Source: Galbula dea (lineage: Eukaryota; Chordata; Aves; Piciformes; Galbulidae). From it: 64,000 bases of DNA. Shown one piece after another: positions 26,268 to 38,295 of this stretch (the stretch's first letter is position 1; every line of letters begins with the position of its first letter). The notes beneath the pieces were generated by a model. It saw only the letters and a list, made by a program, of their open reading frames with translations, was not told where the DNA came from and did no database searches. Location: positions 1,022,835 through 1,086,834 of the forward strand of contig VWZX01002526.1 in assembly GCA_013399015.1 (NCBI GenBank), in the 5' to 3' direction. The translations under genes were made by a program, and so were the position numbers.

Positions 26268-26325
26268 TAAACCTTTCCAGGGGATTTGTGCTGTCCTAAA
26301 CCTTTCTAGGGGATTTGTGCTGTCC
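26268..26325 (+). repeat. 29-bp tandem duplication
   Basis: Two adjacent 29-base units (26268-26296 and 26297-26325) differ at one position ('cctttccagg' against 'cctttctagg'). It lies just after the G/T-rich tract, which suggests local replication slippage. Confidence 0.95.
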
Positions 26326-27723
26326 CCTCTCCAGTCAGTAAGGGTTGCATTTTTTCTGCTGCTATATAGGATTTTGTATTTAATGGTTTAAACCACTTGT
26401 TTCTATGTACTTCACCTACCAGTGGACCCAGTCTACATAATGTGTGCATGTGTCCTACCTTTGTTTTCCTCTTATAAGTCTTCTGGTTAACCACATACTT
26501 CACCAGCAACAGGTTTATAAGACCTTATTGAAGTCTACAACCTTGTTGACACCAATGCTAAAGTAATGTATACAAAGAGAGTAAATAAATCCAAGCACTG
26601 GATTAAAAATTCATCTGAAATATCAGGCTGTGATCTTTTCTTCTTTTTAATCTTGAGTGGCCCACAAATCTCTCTTGAGGCATGGCTTTCCTTTCTTGTT
26701 ACGTGGCCAGCAATTTCATACCCTAGGGATGCACATGCCTTTGCATTTGGCAATAAAAAGCCTGCCCTTGTCTGACAGTTTCCACATTAAGAGATCCCAT
26801 ATTCTGTGAACAAATGACCTAGCATTTTGCACCACATCAATCTATGCATCATGTCTAAACTATTATCAGGAAGAAGGTTGCAGTTTATTAGCAGCACAAA
26901 GACTGGTTGACATTGAGTGAGTAGCACTGCTGTTAGAAACCTACTGTTGGTTGCAGGGCCAGCTCCTGGCTTCTTAGCCAGCAGACAAAATGGAATTCCA
27001 CTACCTAAAGCAGAAGATGTCAGTTGAGGATTCCTATTTCTTCATGCCTTTATCAAGACTAGAATAAAAATTCTTTGCCTTTAGTCCTTCTCTCTCACTC
27101 TTCAATTGCAGTGCAATGCACTGCAGATTTAGAAGGGGGAATAGAAGAGTAGTAGGTGAGTCTGGCTCAGCTTTATTGCATGAAAATGCCCAGAGTTTAT
27201 ATTATCAGGTGTGGCACTTCCTCTCAGAGTCTGAGTTTGAGCAGATAAAATTATATCAGATATTGATCAGAATGGGTTTATATGAAGCAGAATAATGGCT
27301 GTGTTGTTCCATGGGCATTGCCAGGGAAGCTGGAAACTCTGGCCCCTTGACCAGACCTGGCTCTTAGGCACAGTCACCAAGAGGTTTCCAGAGCAAGCAT
27401 TGCTTTGCATACTAAATTCAATGACTACTGTACTGGAGGGTGGCAGCAGTTTGAAGAATTCCTTCTCTGCTGAATATTGTTCCAGTTCTTCACCTTCTGA
27501 AGTCCATTGGCTCACTGCATCCCCAGGTCCTCACAGAGAAGATGGAGAAGATTTGCATGGCTACATTTGGAGAAAAAAATCAGTAGAACTTTATGCAGAG
27601 AAAAGGAGGAAAGAGAAGCAAGTCAGTGGCCAACGGTCACAGGAGGAAAAGGCCCTCTCCTACCCTCATCATTGTGGTTTCTCCAACTTGGTGGCAGCAG
27701 AAGTGAGCTCTCATGTAGGAAGT

Positions 27724-27741
27724 TGCTGCTGCTGCTGCTGC
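27724..27741 (+). repeat. (TGC)6 microsatellite
   Basis: Six perfect TGC units. Short, probably polymorphic. Confidence 0.9.
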
Positions 27742-28339
27742 CACATTTGCTTTGCAGCACCTCTCAAGAGATAAAGCACCATGGTTTGCCCTCATGTTTC
27801 AACAGGACACTTAATGCACTAGTCTAAATCCACTCTTATGAGGCTAAAAGAAGGAATGAAGTTTGACACAGGCAGGGGTGTAGAAACCCCTGTACCTCAG
27901 AGAACTGCAGGCAGACAAATTTGAGCAATATCAGACCTTCATATTCTGAGAAGAAAAATCACCCTAGCCAAACCATTTCTTTGTCACTCCTTTCCCCTAC
28001 CCCAGAAAAAGATTTGCAGCACAGTCCATTGAAATCAATGCCATGTTGGTATGCATCTTTCATTGCCCTCCTCCTGTTTAGGAGACTGTCATTTCTGGAC
28101 CATCAATATTTCTGGTGAGGAGATAATGCTCTGGGTTTCTTCTTTTTGTTTTTTTTTTTTCAGCCAGTGAGGTCACTAAGAGCTACCCTATTCATAATCA
28201 ATATTTCATCTGGCATCCCTTTTTGTTTACTGACCTTGAAACTCTTTCACATCAGTTCATCAGGAAGGCATGTCCTTTGATACTTTGGCATTTGCTTTCT
28301 GCTAATAGGTGAATGTGTGATAAGTATTTTTAAAGAATC

Positions 28340-28640
28340 AGTCACCTTTCATACATTCCTGGATAATAATTTTATTACAGGGCTTCCTCTTTCATCTGTG
28401 TTATCTGTTTTCCATGGACAGAGGCCCTTCATCAAAGCAGATAATTTTATTTGCTGAGAGAAGCTTTTGTGCAAAATCTGATGCCTAATTTATGAGATAA
28501 GCTGGACTGACAACAAAATGACCTTCTCCCTCTATCTGGTTATTAAATTGTTTGTGATCTAATAAAATGCTGGTAATACACTCCATTTCAGCAGGGCTTT
28601 AATTTCCTACCTGACATTTAGATTAAAAAGAGTATGGATT
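28340..28640. promoter_or_regulatory. Candidate conserved non-coding element
   Basis: About 300 bp of complex AT-rich sequence with 'ataattttattacag', 'gcctaatttatgag', 'ggttattaaattg' and 'gctttaatttcc', plus GATA-like 'gataag' and 'cagataa' words. There is no low-complexity bias and no CR1 within more than 4 kb on either side. The composition resembles ultraconserved-type vertebrate elements, but conservation is untested. Confidence 0.33.
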
Positions 28641-31600
28641 CAGGGAACAAATTTGTCATGGTCTGAAACAGACTTGAGCTCAAAAGCTGAGCTTAGCTAA
28701 CCTCCCAAACACCTCCGAGGGAAAAGGGGTTTGCAGCTCCTGCATTTGACTCTGAGGAAGCAACAGGCACTGGAGTAGAGTCAGCAAGGCAGGATTCCCC
28801 TCTTCCTTCCCTGGGGTGTTGCTCACATTTGGTGAGCTGCTGAATGTCTAAGCACAGCAAGGATGCATGTGGTCACATAGCATATCAAGATCTGCCCTGC
28901 TCCTGCCTGTAATCTTAACCACAGCTATTCATGTACAAAAGCAAAGTCATATTTCTTTCTGTCATCCCCACTAAAAACAAATATTGCTGAATAATTCTGG
29001 AGTGGGGCTTCATTCATCACTCAGAGGACAGTGATACATGAGTTCTCACTCTTCTGTCCTTCTCTGGGCACTCTCATAGCATCACCTAACCTCTTTGGTT
29101 ACATCCATGCAGTCACACAGGCAGATGCTCAAGTCTCTTCACAAAGCCAGACCCAACTTTCCTCCTTGCTCCCTGCTCTCCAGACAGACATGGGCTCAGG
29201 AAGGGAATTAACCTAACTGCTATCCCAGAGCACTACAGATCTTCATGCAGTGAGAGGAGAATAGGACTTTCTTCCTACCACAATGCTTCTCTGTGGAAGA
29301 CCAAGTCTTGCAATATTTCAATGGAAAAATCTGTTCACTGCTCTTCCCAATGCACTGAATAAACATTCTCCCTGGAAAAAGCCAGGTTTTCCTACAGAGT
29401 GAAAGCATAGAATGAGCACAACTAATTTTCAAGGGCTGTAAAGTCATATTTGAAGCAAGCAGTGCCCTCCACTAAACAACACTGTACCCTGGATCTGTCA
29501 TGTACCCTGGCTCAAAAGATGTCAGACATTCTAGTGTCTTAGCTTCTTGAGGAAGACTGAAAATGCTGCCTTTTGGTAAATGTGGAGGAAATTGAGTGGG
29601 AAAAAAATGAGCAGGAAAAAAACCCTCACTAACACAAAAATACCATCATGAACCTCACTAGTTATGGAAACTCACCTCAGGGAAACCTTTCCTTTCTCTC
29701 TGACTGTTCAGTCATTCCTCAGCTACCTCTTTGATGTCAGTTTGGTATGAAGTGCTCTCTGGAAAAAAAAAAATCAGAAGAAATAAAAGATGAGGAGCAT
29801 TTAACACAGGTACTGTACAGGAGAAAAGGAATACAAAAGGGCAGCTGGGTCCTACTTTAGAAAGTTTATAAAGTCCTAATTACTGCAAGAACAAACAACT
29901 CAGCTGTGAGCTGTTTGAGGTTCTTTTCTGGTTATATGATGCTTCTACTGGGAAATCAGGGAAGGAGAAAGAAAATCTTTCTCAGGTACACCTTAGTGTT
30001 GGCTTTTATTGAGCTTTGAGAAGGGATCTTCTTCCTTCAAAGACTCTGGTTCCCTTTTTCAGATCTGTTTTCAGTGATTACTGTATTTGTGTACTCTGGT
30101 TTTGGTTTCCATCAGACCTTCTTTCATTCCCTATTGCTGCCAGAATATCTCATTTGTCAAATTTTATCTCTTTTTCTATTTTTCTGCTAGGTTCTCTTTT
30201 AGCATTTTGTTTTCTTGCCCTACTTTGTGTGTGTGAATTTTCTTCCTTCAAAAGCAAAAAAAAAGAAAAGAGAGAACAGTTCTGTATGTAGCAGAGAGCA
30301 AGAGGATTGGTTTTTATCTTGAAAGGAGCAACAGCACCATTCAGATTCAGTTACCAAATGTAAATCCAGAATTACAATTCTGATGAAAATAGGAAGGAAT
30401 CAGATTTAGGGTCCAGCAATGAGAAAAGGTAAGAAAAAGATCTCAGAAAGGTCTCATGTCTGGTAGACATGAGTGGCAGGAATCCTTTGGGTTACTGCTT
30501 TCTTTCACAGCCATTCAGATGCACCCAGCATCTGTGACCCTATAGCACAGAAGAACCTGGATGAAACAACCACTGCCCATTCTCTCTTTTTGTAGACACC
30601 CAAAAGAAGTTCTTTTATCAACACTATACATCAGCAGAGCTGCCATTAGACTTATGAGTTATAGCTACACTGTTAAACAAAATTGTCTTGGAGCCATTCT
30701 CTGGTCCAATAACTATTTTCTGGTCCTAAGATCAGTAGTGTTGTTGTGTGCAAAGGTCTGAGAGACATTTGTCTCACTGAAACACATCCCTGGTGGAAGT
30801 ATATCTGGCCAGTGTCAACCTCTGGACTCTTCTCAGAAATTTTTTGGAGACTCTTCTAGTCAGCTAGAGACCCTGGCATAGTTTTGGGTACACAATGAAG
30901 TTCACTGGGGCTTGGTTTTTGATCAGTTGTTCTGTCTGGCTCTGTCTGGTTTATCATTATACTCCAGCTTTGCTATGTAATCATGGTATGAACCCTTGTG
31001 GTGAAGAGCCAAAACCAATCTTGATTTCTATGGGACTTCCAAAACTAATAACCTGTAAGAAGTTATGGGGGGAAACATGGAGATTTCCTTTGCACTTTGC
31101 ATATGTGGGAGCTGAGGGTCAACACACAAGCACAGCAGAGTGAAATCAAGTGGATGGGATGGGAGATTCAGAATTGGAGCTCTGGGAGAGCTACTGTTCC
31201 TTCTGTCACTGCCCCTTTGCTTGGAACATGACACCCACAAGGCAGAGTTAGGTTCTGACAATGTCAGAGAACTCCTGAAGTAACTTCCTTTTGGTAAAAT
31301 AGGGGAGCTGAGGTACACTTTAGACTGTCACTTGACATCTGTCAGCTGCAGAAACAGAAGACTGGTCTCCTGACTTATGCTCAAAACCAAACTTTATGCC
31401 ACCACTTGTATCAGTGTAGTCACTCTAGAGAAATACATGTGTCTGCATTGTACATGAGCATCCTGGCTCTGGCAGGAACAGACAGATGAATGAAGGGGTG
31501 ATACCTGGAGCTAGAAAAAACAAGGAGGGGAAAAAGGCTGATGAAAGAAATGTTGATTAATTCCTTGAAGGCTGCTTTATGGCTTCAGTTTGGTCTTTTG

Positions 31601-33169
31601 GCAGTGCTCTTAATCTCAGTGAAACTGGAGGATAAATGGCACTGCAGGTGGAGAGCCCTGGAGCAATGCAGGTGCTGATGCCCTGGCTCTGCATATTTTA
31701 TCTGGAAAAGGGACTAAGATAATGTATTTCTGGTGAAGACAACACTTCCACCTCCTGCTTGTTACTGCTATCCTCTGCCTGCTGCTCTGCTACCCCTGTC
31801 AGGGAGTATGTGAAGCAAAGGAAGACTTTAAAGCCTGATAATTCATGCAAGATTGCTTAAGGAGGCTGCACTCCCATATAGCAGGATGTCACATTAAAGC
31901 CCACTCAGATCTTCAGAGTGCTGGAAAGGCTCAAGAACTCATCATGATGATGAAGGAAACATTGCAAGTATAAATATGGCTTTCCTCATTTTTACTGCTC
32001 TTTCCCCTAAGTGTGAAGTGACACTGTAATATGCCATTCATCCAGGTCTTGTCAGCATTAGGTCAGTGGAGGGAGTTAACATCAGAATGATGGAAATAGG
32101 AAGAGTGTGTGTGTAAGGCTCATATAATGCCAACATACTGCCTCACCTACTTTGATAATGTAATAAAGATCAAGGAGACCTAGTAGATGGTACAGTAGAT
32201 GTCTGGAGCTTTATTGTCTGTAGGACATTGTATCCATTCTTGCTTAAAGGTATCAAGCAATGGGCAGGTTTCTCCCCCTTTCCATGGTCAATTATTCCAT
32301 GGAAGAATAATGAGAGGCCTCCCTGTTAGGGCATTTATTGTATGATTCATCTCACTTAAGCCTAGATGCCTGTAATATAAAATCCACTGCTGAGCTTCTC
32401 ACCCTTGACTTCTTCTACAGTAAAGGGACAGAAATAGGTGTTTTAAGGGCTTCATTTATCTGCCCTATGACCTATGTTAAACCCCAGGAAGACATGACTC
32501 TCATCCTTAGCTCTAAGGATTGTATCAATTATCCTTCCACTGACTGTCAGGCAAGCTTAGGTTAATAGGCATGTCAACATTTAATGATTTGAGGAGTATT
32601 CCTTTCTAACTAAAGATGTCCTTTATTCCTCTCATCTTATTATCATGACCTCAAATCCATATCACACACCAAAGAACACTCAATTCTGAGGCACAGGTGG
32701 AAAGGAGGGTTCACCTTTGTCCTTAGGGTAAAAGCCACACCCTAGGAACATCTGGCCATATCCCACCTTGCAAATCTCCAGTTACTGAAAATGAAATCCA
32801 AAAGCAATATCCTTCATGTCTCCTACTTGCTTCCTTCAGTAGTTATTTATGTGGTTTTTGATCTTTTAAAATATGTAAATATACTGAGTTTAGCTTGCTA
32901 ATCTGCACTGGGGAGGCAGTTTGACAGTTTATGACATTTGGGGGTGCCCACAGTGATTTTTCTGGGATCCAGCAGCCATGGCATGATTTCCATTGAGTCA
33001 AAGAGACAGAACTCAATAAGCAGCCTGGCCCTTTCTGCTACTAAAATGCAAGTAAATTCTTATTCCAGCTCTTAAATGTGTAGATTTTGCCTCAGACACC
33101 TGTCAACCAAAATTCTTAAGAGCAGGTATTCCACTTGTTCAACCAATGGTGACAGGATTTTCTTGCTCA

Positions 33170-33575
33170 GAATCACAGAATGATTTTGGTAGGAAGAGAC
33201 CTTTAAGACCATCAAGTCCAACCACTAACCCAACTCTGTGAGGCCATCAGTAAGCCATGTCCCTCAGCACCACATCTGCACATCTTTTAAATCTCTCCAG
33301 GGATGGTGACTCCACCACTTCCCTGGGCAGCCTTTTCCAAGGCTTGAAAACCCTTTCTGTGAAGAAAATTTTCCCTAATATCCAACCTAAACCTGACCTG
33401 GTTCAACTTGAGGCCACTTCTTCTTGTCCTATTGCTTGTTACTTGGGAGAACAGACTGGCTCCCATCTCATTACAACAAGGTTGAGGACAGCAAGAAGAT
33501 CTCAGAGGAGGTTTCTCCAGAATAAACAACCACAGTTCCCTCAGCTACTTCTCATAACACTTGTACTCTAGAATC
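33170..33575 (-). mobile_element. CR1 LINE 3'-end fragment
   Basis: Minus-strand CR1 of about 400 bp with its 3' end at the left. 'aatcacagaatgattttggt' begins it, then 'gacctttaagaccatcaagt', 'catgtccctcagcaccacat', 'ctccagggatggtgactcc', 'acttccctgggcagcc' and 'aacctgacctggttcaactt'-like antisense blocks. It ends near 'tcagctacttctcataacac', the antisense of the end-of-pol region. It belongs to the 'gacatggttt...gtggtgctgagg' subtype shared with 10478 and 40679-41134. Confidence 0.94.
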
Positions 33576-33595
33576 CTCTAGAATCCTCTAGAATC
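33566..33595 (+). repeat. Three perfect 10-bp tandem units
   Basis: The decamer 'ctctagaatc' is repeated three times without change at the broken 5' edge of the CR1 copy at 33170. It creates three XbaI-like 'tctaga' words. Confidence 0.95.
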
Positions 33596-33637
33596 CACCT
33601 CTGCTCTATTATCCTCAACCACTAAACTCTCTCTGGA

Positions 33638-33667
33638 AAACATCTCTCCAGCAAACATCTCTCCAGC
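33638..33667 (+). repeat. Two perfect 15-bp tandem units
   Basis: 'aaacatctctccagc' occurs twice back to back (33638-33652, 33653-33667). Local slippage. Confidence 0.95.
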
Positions 33668-34634
33668 CTTCTTCCAGCCAAGATATACTGCCTTACCAAA
33701 CCAAGCACAGATACTTTTAAAGGCATCCTATTTGGTGGCCTTTTTGAAGTCAGGGAGGAAAACATCACTATTTCCATAGGAAATCTATTCTGATGTCAGA
33801 GTGCACAGGGAATTTATTTTTTTGTCAGTTTTATTCCTTTCAGCCATCAGAGCATAAGTGGTTTTCACAGGGTTACTGCATGTTTGGTAGTTTAGTGTAC
33901 TACAAAATGTCATTTCCTTACACTCTGATTCCTTAAACAATTCAGATTTATCTCTGTGTGCACACATGTGTCTACACAATTTTCCAGTTGTGGTTGTATG
34001 TAGACAAATCTCCTTCTTTCCTGCTTTAATCAGGTCAGCCCCAAGAGTTCATCTGTGTTGGGTTTTATTGTGTATTTTGTAGACTTTTTCTTCTTTAATT
34101 TAAGATTAATGTAATGCTGCTTAAAAGACTGGGGATTGATGACCCTAAAGGGAGAATGTTGCTGTTTATCCACAGCACACAGGTATGCTGCCAGAAAGCT
34201 GCAGCTCAGTCTAATCTGGAAGGAACAACTCCAGAACAGGTGGAGCTCCTCACTGTTGAGATCTGTTGCTATTCAGCCCACTAAAGCTACTGACAGGATG
34301 ATTCATTACTAAGACTCTTTAAGTATTGCTAATTAGTGATAATGATTATGATTTAGCTTCCAGTGACTGAGGAAGTAGGGTTTCATTTTCCTCAGCCTCA
34401 TTTCTTTCCAACTCTTTTATGCATTGAAATATTTTTTCCTCTGTTTTGTGGTTATAGGAATGAAAGTTTGGGCTCCTCACTCCTGTTCCTTGCAGCATAA
34501 CAGTTGGGTGGCTCAGTGCTCATGGATGGTCCTACATTCCTGATCCATGGCTGCTGAAGACCTCTGTCAGAAACTGAGAGTCCTTTGGCCCTAGCAGAGT
34601 GAGAACCTCACATGGGACAAAATGAATTACAGGA
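33668..34634. other. Unique DNA with enhancer-like segment
   Basis: About 1 kb of unique sequence. A segment at 34255-34440 is listed as a possible conserved element. No gene seen. Confidence 0.5.
34255..34440. promoter_or_regulatory. Candidate conserved non-coding element
   Basis: AT-rich complex sequence with 'gattcattactaagactc', 'gctaattagtgataatgatt' and 'atgatttagctt'. These are clustered TAAT and GATA-like cores. Inference from composition only. Confidence 0.28.
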
Positions 34635-34738
34635 ACCACAGAGTCATGAAGGTTGGAAGAGACTTTTAGGATCATCAAGTTCAACCAGCAACCTATCACC
34701 TCCATGTCACTAAACCAAGTCCCTCATTGCTAACTAGG
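34635..34738 (-). mobile_element. CR1 LINE 3'-end fragment
   Basis: Minus-strand CR1 terminus of about 100 bp: 'gtcatgaaggttggaagaga', 'ttttaggatcatcaagttca', 'acctatcacctcc', 'atgtcactaaaccaagtccc'. It is followed after about 75 bp by another minus-strand CR1 terminus, so these are two insertions of different subfamilies in tandem. Confidence 0.9.
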
Positions 34739-34814
34739 ATCTTAATGTTGTCATTTCTAAATTCAAAGGAAGACACCCATTTAACAGGATGGGTGTGTTT
34801 AGGGTGCAGATGAA

Positions 34815-35015
34815 CATAGAATCATAGAATGGCTGAGGTTGGAAGGGACTTTAAAGATCATCTAGTTCCAACCCCCTTGCCATGGGCAGGGATGCCACAT
34901 GCACTAGACCAGGTCATCCAGGGCCACATCCAGCCTGGCCTTAAACACTGCCAGGGATGGGGCCTCCACAGCCTCTCTGGGCAACCTGTTCCAGTGCCTC
35001 AGAGGGAAGAACATG
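34815..35015 (-). mobile_element. CR1 LINE 3'-end fragment, well preserved
   Basis: Minus-strand CR1 of about 200 bp beginning with 'catagaatcatagaatggct' (two copies of the terminal octamer). It continues with 'ggttggaagggactttaaag', 'atcatctagttccaaccccc', 'ttgccatgggcaggg' and 'tctctgggcaacctgttcca'. It is among the least diverged copies in the window, so probably the youngest. It is cut off near 'cagagggaagaaca'. Confidence 0.96.
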
Positions 35016-36334
35016 TCTACTTTTAATGATCAACCCACTACAGGTTAGCAGCCTATTGGCTCCATCAGCAAAGTAGCTCTCTTCTTTTTTTATGTCAATG
35101 ATTCAGTGGGTTCAAATCCTGATGAAGATGCAAGTCTGAGATCAGACATGGCTGGAAGTAATCCTTGCTGCCTGAAGACACTGGAAGTCAGTTGGGATGT
35201 TTCTTGCAAACAGTCTTCACAAATTTAAACCAGTAGAAAATTATTTTGCTCTCTTGTGTAATAAATGACTTCCCATGACTTCTCCCTCCTGGCTGAAATG
35301 TCAATCCAAGTGTCTAAGATGAGAGAACACATACCCAAGGTCTATAAAAAGAAGGGGGGAAAAAAATCCTATATGAGATATCCTGGTTTATTAAAAACCT
35401 AAAAGGAAAGATTTGCAATATCCTGTAGAGAACATCAGAATGTAAGATCAGTGTGTGTAACCCAAGCTGCAAATCCACATGCAGCAGGCTGGCACAGTAT
35501 TGTCTTGCAGATAATACTCCTTTATATCCCAGGGCTAGAGAACAAATGAAAGGCATGCAGAGATGGAGACCATGCTTTTAAATGTTTGCCACTTTGAACT
35601 CTTAATTCATGTTATTATGACTTCAAAACCACCTGCCACCCAAAAGAGAGCACAGAACAATACCAGGCACAGAGGGGTTTTTCTATTTCCTTGTTTTTTA
35701 ACCATGATGAGATTTGACTCAGGTTGGAAAACAATTTAACAGATGGACCAAAATCTGTCTGCATGAAGCAATCCCACAGAGGACCTTGTGTTTCTCTATC
35801 CCTGTATCTCTCTGGTCCAGAGAATGACCCAATCACCCCAATTTAGTTATAATGATGCACACCTTCTTAGTGAGTTATTTGCAACCCACAATATGGATTG
35901 CAATATGGAAGTGCTTATGAGTAGATAAGAGAATAAGATTGAAAGGGACTTTCTCATTGAAACTCTAACTGGGCCAGCAACTGTGCCACATACTCAAAGG
36001 AGTTGCTTTGTTCATAGAATATGAAAGAGGCTGTGATCAAGAGTATAATCCCTGCATTGGCCAGGAATGGATCAGATTGCTGCCAGGGGCTTGGCTTTGC
36101 TGTATCCACTGTGCCTTAATAAGTACATTCCTCACCATAGTGCAGACCTGTTTCACCCACCAACCACTCTGTAAACCCTCACTCTGTCCTCTGTCTGACC
36201 AGTGTCTTACTGTAGTCCCATGTTCCCTTTCCTGCAGTCTGGGTCAGGTGGATGTGAATGGCTTCAACACCTTAAAGCCCAGTTTAGCAGCAGATTTCCT
36301 GAGTCTTGTTTCTTTTTTAGCATTCTGTGTGCTG
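35016..36334. other. Unique DNA
   Basis: About 1.3 kb with no feature seen except a Pol III B-box-like word near 35109 that I rejected as a tRNA or SINE. Confidence 0.5.
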
Positions 36335-36371
36335 CTGAGGCTCTCCAGCAGATCCTGAGGCTCTCCAGCAG
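36335..36371 (+). repeat. 20-bp-period tandem duplication
   Basis: 'ctgaggctctccagcag' appears at 36335-36351 and 36355-36371. Confidence 0.9.
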
Positions 36372-36424
36372 CTCAACAAAATTTGACCTTGAGCCAGGTT
36401 TTTTTGTCCCAGAGCAGAGAAATA

Positions 36425-36645
36425 AGAAATAACATAAATATAAGGAGGAAATTTTTCACAGTGAGGGTGGTGAAGCACTGGAACTGGTTACCCAGAGAGG
36501 TAGTAGATGCCCCATCCCTGGAAACATTCAAGGTCAGATTGGAAATGGCTCTGAGCAACCTGATCTTGCCTGCTGCAGGGATTTGGACTAGATAACCTCT
36601 AGAAGTCCCTTCCATCTCTAACCATTCGATGATTGTATGATTCTA
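36425..36645 (+). mobile_element. CR1 LINE 3'-end fragment
   Basis: Plus-strand CR1 terminus of about 220 bp. 'ataaggaggaaatttttcac' and 'agtgagggtggtgaagcact' are followed by 'gatgccccatccctggaaac', 'gagcaacctgatcttgcctg', 'ttggactagataacctctag' and the end 'gatgattgtatgattcta'. It lies in inverted orientation to the copy at 34815, 1.4 kb away. Confidence 0.95.
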
Positions 36646-38164
36646 AATGAAATGCTATAGTGTGCAAAAGCCTTGCTGAATGAAATTGAGCCTGGAGAGG
36701 TCTGTTCTTTGGTTGCTACCAGTACAGATCTTGTTGAGACATTATGTTGCTGTACTGGCTGATGAAAGATTTCCTGTGTGTGGCTCTCTGCCTTAAGAGA
36801 GTGACAGCTAAGTAAAATCCTCAGTGCTTGTGTGTCAAAAAGGGAATGATGCAATGGTCTGTTGTGAATACTGGAAGAAAAAGGTCTCCTGATTCTGAAA
36901 CCATGTGATCTTTTCACCAAGATTTACAAAAGAAGATTGTGTCTACTACCATCATTCACTCAGATTCTAGGAGGATCTGTAAAATCTTTCTCCTAGCCCA
37001 ACCCACCTTGGTTTCTGAAAGTGATGTTTTCCAACTTCCTGGTGTAGTCTCCTTCTCAAGAATCCCAAACTCCTTTTGTTTATTAGCCTGCAAACAGGCC
37101 AATGGCTTACTTGGTGGAACCCTGTGCAGATGTGAGGAAAATTTAGCTGGCAGATTGTCATGATGATGATTTCCCCTCATCAAACAAAGGCATAATTAAA
37201 GGGTGGGAAACATCCGAATTGTTTCCTGATGGTGAAAGGAAGCAAATTGGATTCATGTTGTCCAACTTTGAATATGGGAAAATGATGTTGGCCTCCTTTG
37301 CCTGGGCCACAAAACTTGGCTGTTGTCATGAGTCTTTTCATTTCTTCTATTGTTCTCTCAAGAAGCTGCAAATAGTCTGTTTTCATCAGTTACTGCAATT
37401 CACCACAGCAGAGCTGTTACACTCCTGATAACAAAGGACTGGAACTGTAAAAAGTCTTTCTTGAGAGGTTGCAGAATGACACTGAAGTTTAGGCAAAACT
37501 CCTCTGGAGTAGCCAGCTGGGGAGACAAGTTAGTGGGAGCCTCCTCCAGAGAAAACAAAATGAAAGCCACAAAAAAAAAGAAAGAAAACTTTTCTCTGCA
37601 GTTTCCTCCTTAGAGGATTCTCCAAATTGTGATTTGAAAGAAGAAAATGTGGAGCTCTAGATCTGTAAATGGATGAAGAAGTGATGTGCCTGGGTCCAAA
37701 TTTTGTCTCTAATGCATTAGGATCTATTGAAGATAGGAGAATGCATATTCACAAATAGCATCCCAGCTCTCTTTCCCAGGAATATAAGGTTGGCAGCTGC
37801 TTCTAGCTTTCCATGAAGAAAGCTAATTCCAAAAGCACCATGCTGATGTTTGTTTGGGGACTACTGGGGAAAGAGGATTTCCACAGCACTTACTGAACAC
37901 CAGCACCAAAATACTGACACAGTGGCTGAAGAATGAAAAAGTCTAATCTCAAACCTATATGAAACCAGCTGGGAGGCTAAAAATATATCTGAAAGAAGTA
38001 GTCACCAGGGTTGGGTTAACCTTGGCTACTTATGTAGTCAATGAAGAGGAACACTTTCTCACAAGTCTGTTTCCAAGTAGAAGGCAAGCTCCTGTGTTCT
38101 GACTGCCTGTAGAAATGGGTGTTTCCCCACAAACTATGAAGAATTAAAATGTGAATTTCAACAT
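36646..38164. other. Unique DNA
   Basis: About 1.5 kb without recognised features. A-rich run at about 37553-37590. Confidence 0.5.
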
Positions 38165-38295
38165 CCTATTCAAAGCAGGATCAGCTCTGAGGTTAGACCC
38201 AGTTGCCCATAGCTTTATCAATGCAGTCTTGAAACCCTCTGGCAATGCAGGGACTGCACAGCATCTCTACTCAGTTTGTTCATGGCACTTGGATC
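38165..38295 (-). mobile_element. CR1 LINE fragment, older subtype
   Basis: Minus-strand CR1 piece of about 130 bp. 'caaagcaggatcagctctga' and 'ggttagacccagttgcccat' are followed by 'agctttatcaatgcagtctt', 'gaaaccctctggcaatgcag' and 'gactgcacagcatctct'. These follow the antisense order of an older CR1 3' UTR. Both ends are missing and the copy is diverged. Confidence 0.72.

Larger units (their letters stand above)
26326..33169. other. CR1-free unique stretch
   Basis: About 6.8 kb with no gene or interspersed repeat seen. The longest frame (27295-27774, plus, 159 codons) ends in a run of cysteines from a TGC trinucleotide repeat and resembles no known protein. An enhancer-like segment at 28340-28640 is listed separately. 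Confidence 0.55.

Noticed and set aside
27295..27774. 159-codon plus-strand frame
   Set aside because: No known domain. It ends in a Cys run from (TGC)6 and overlaps another frame (27507-27827). Composition fits chance.
35107..35120. Pol III B-box-like word 'ggttcaaatcc'
   Set aside because: No A-box, acceptor stem or T-arm pairing at the proper distance, so not a tRNA. No SINE body could be followed.
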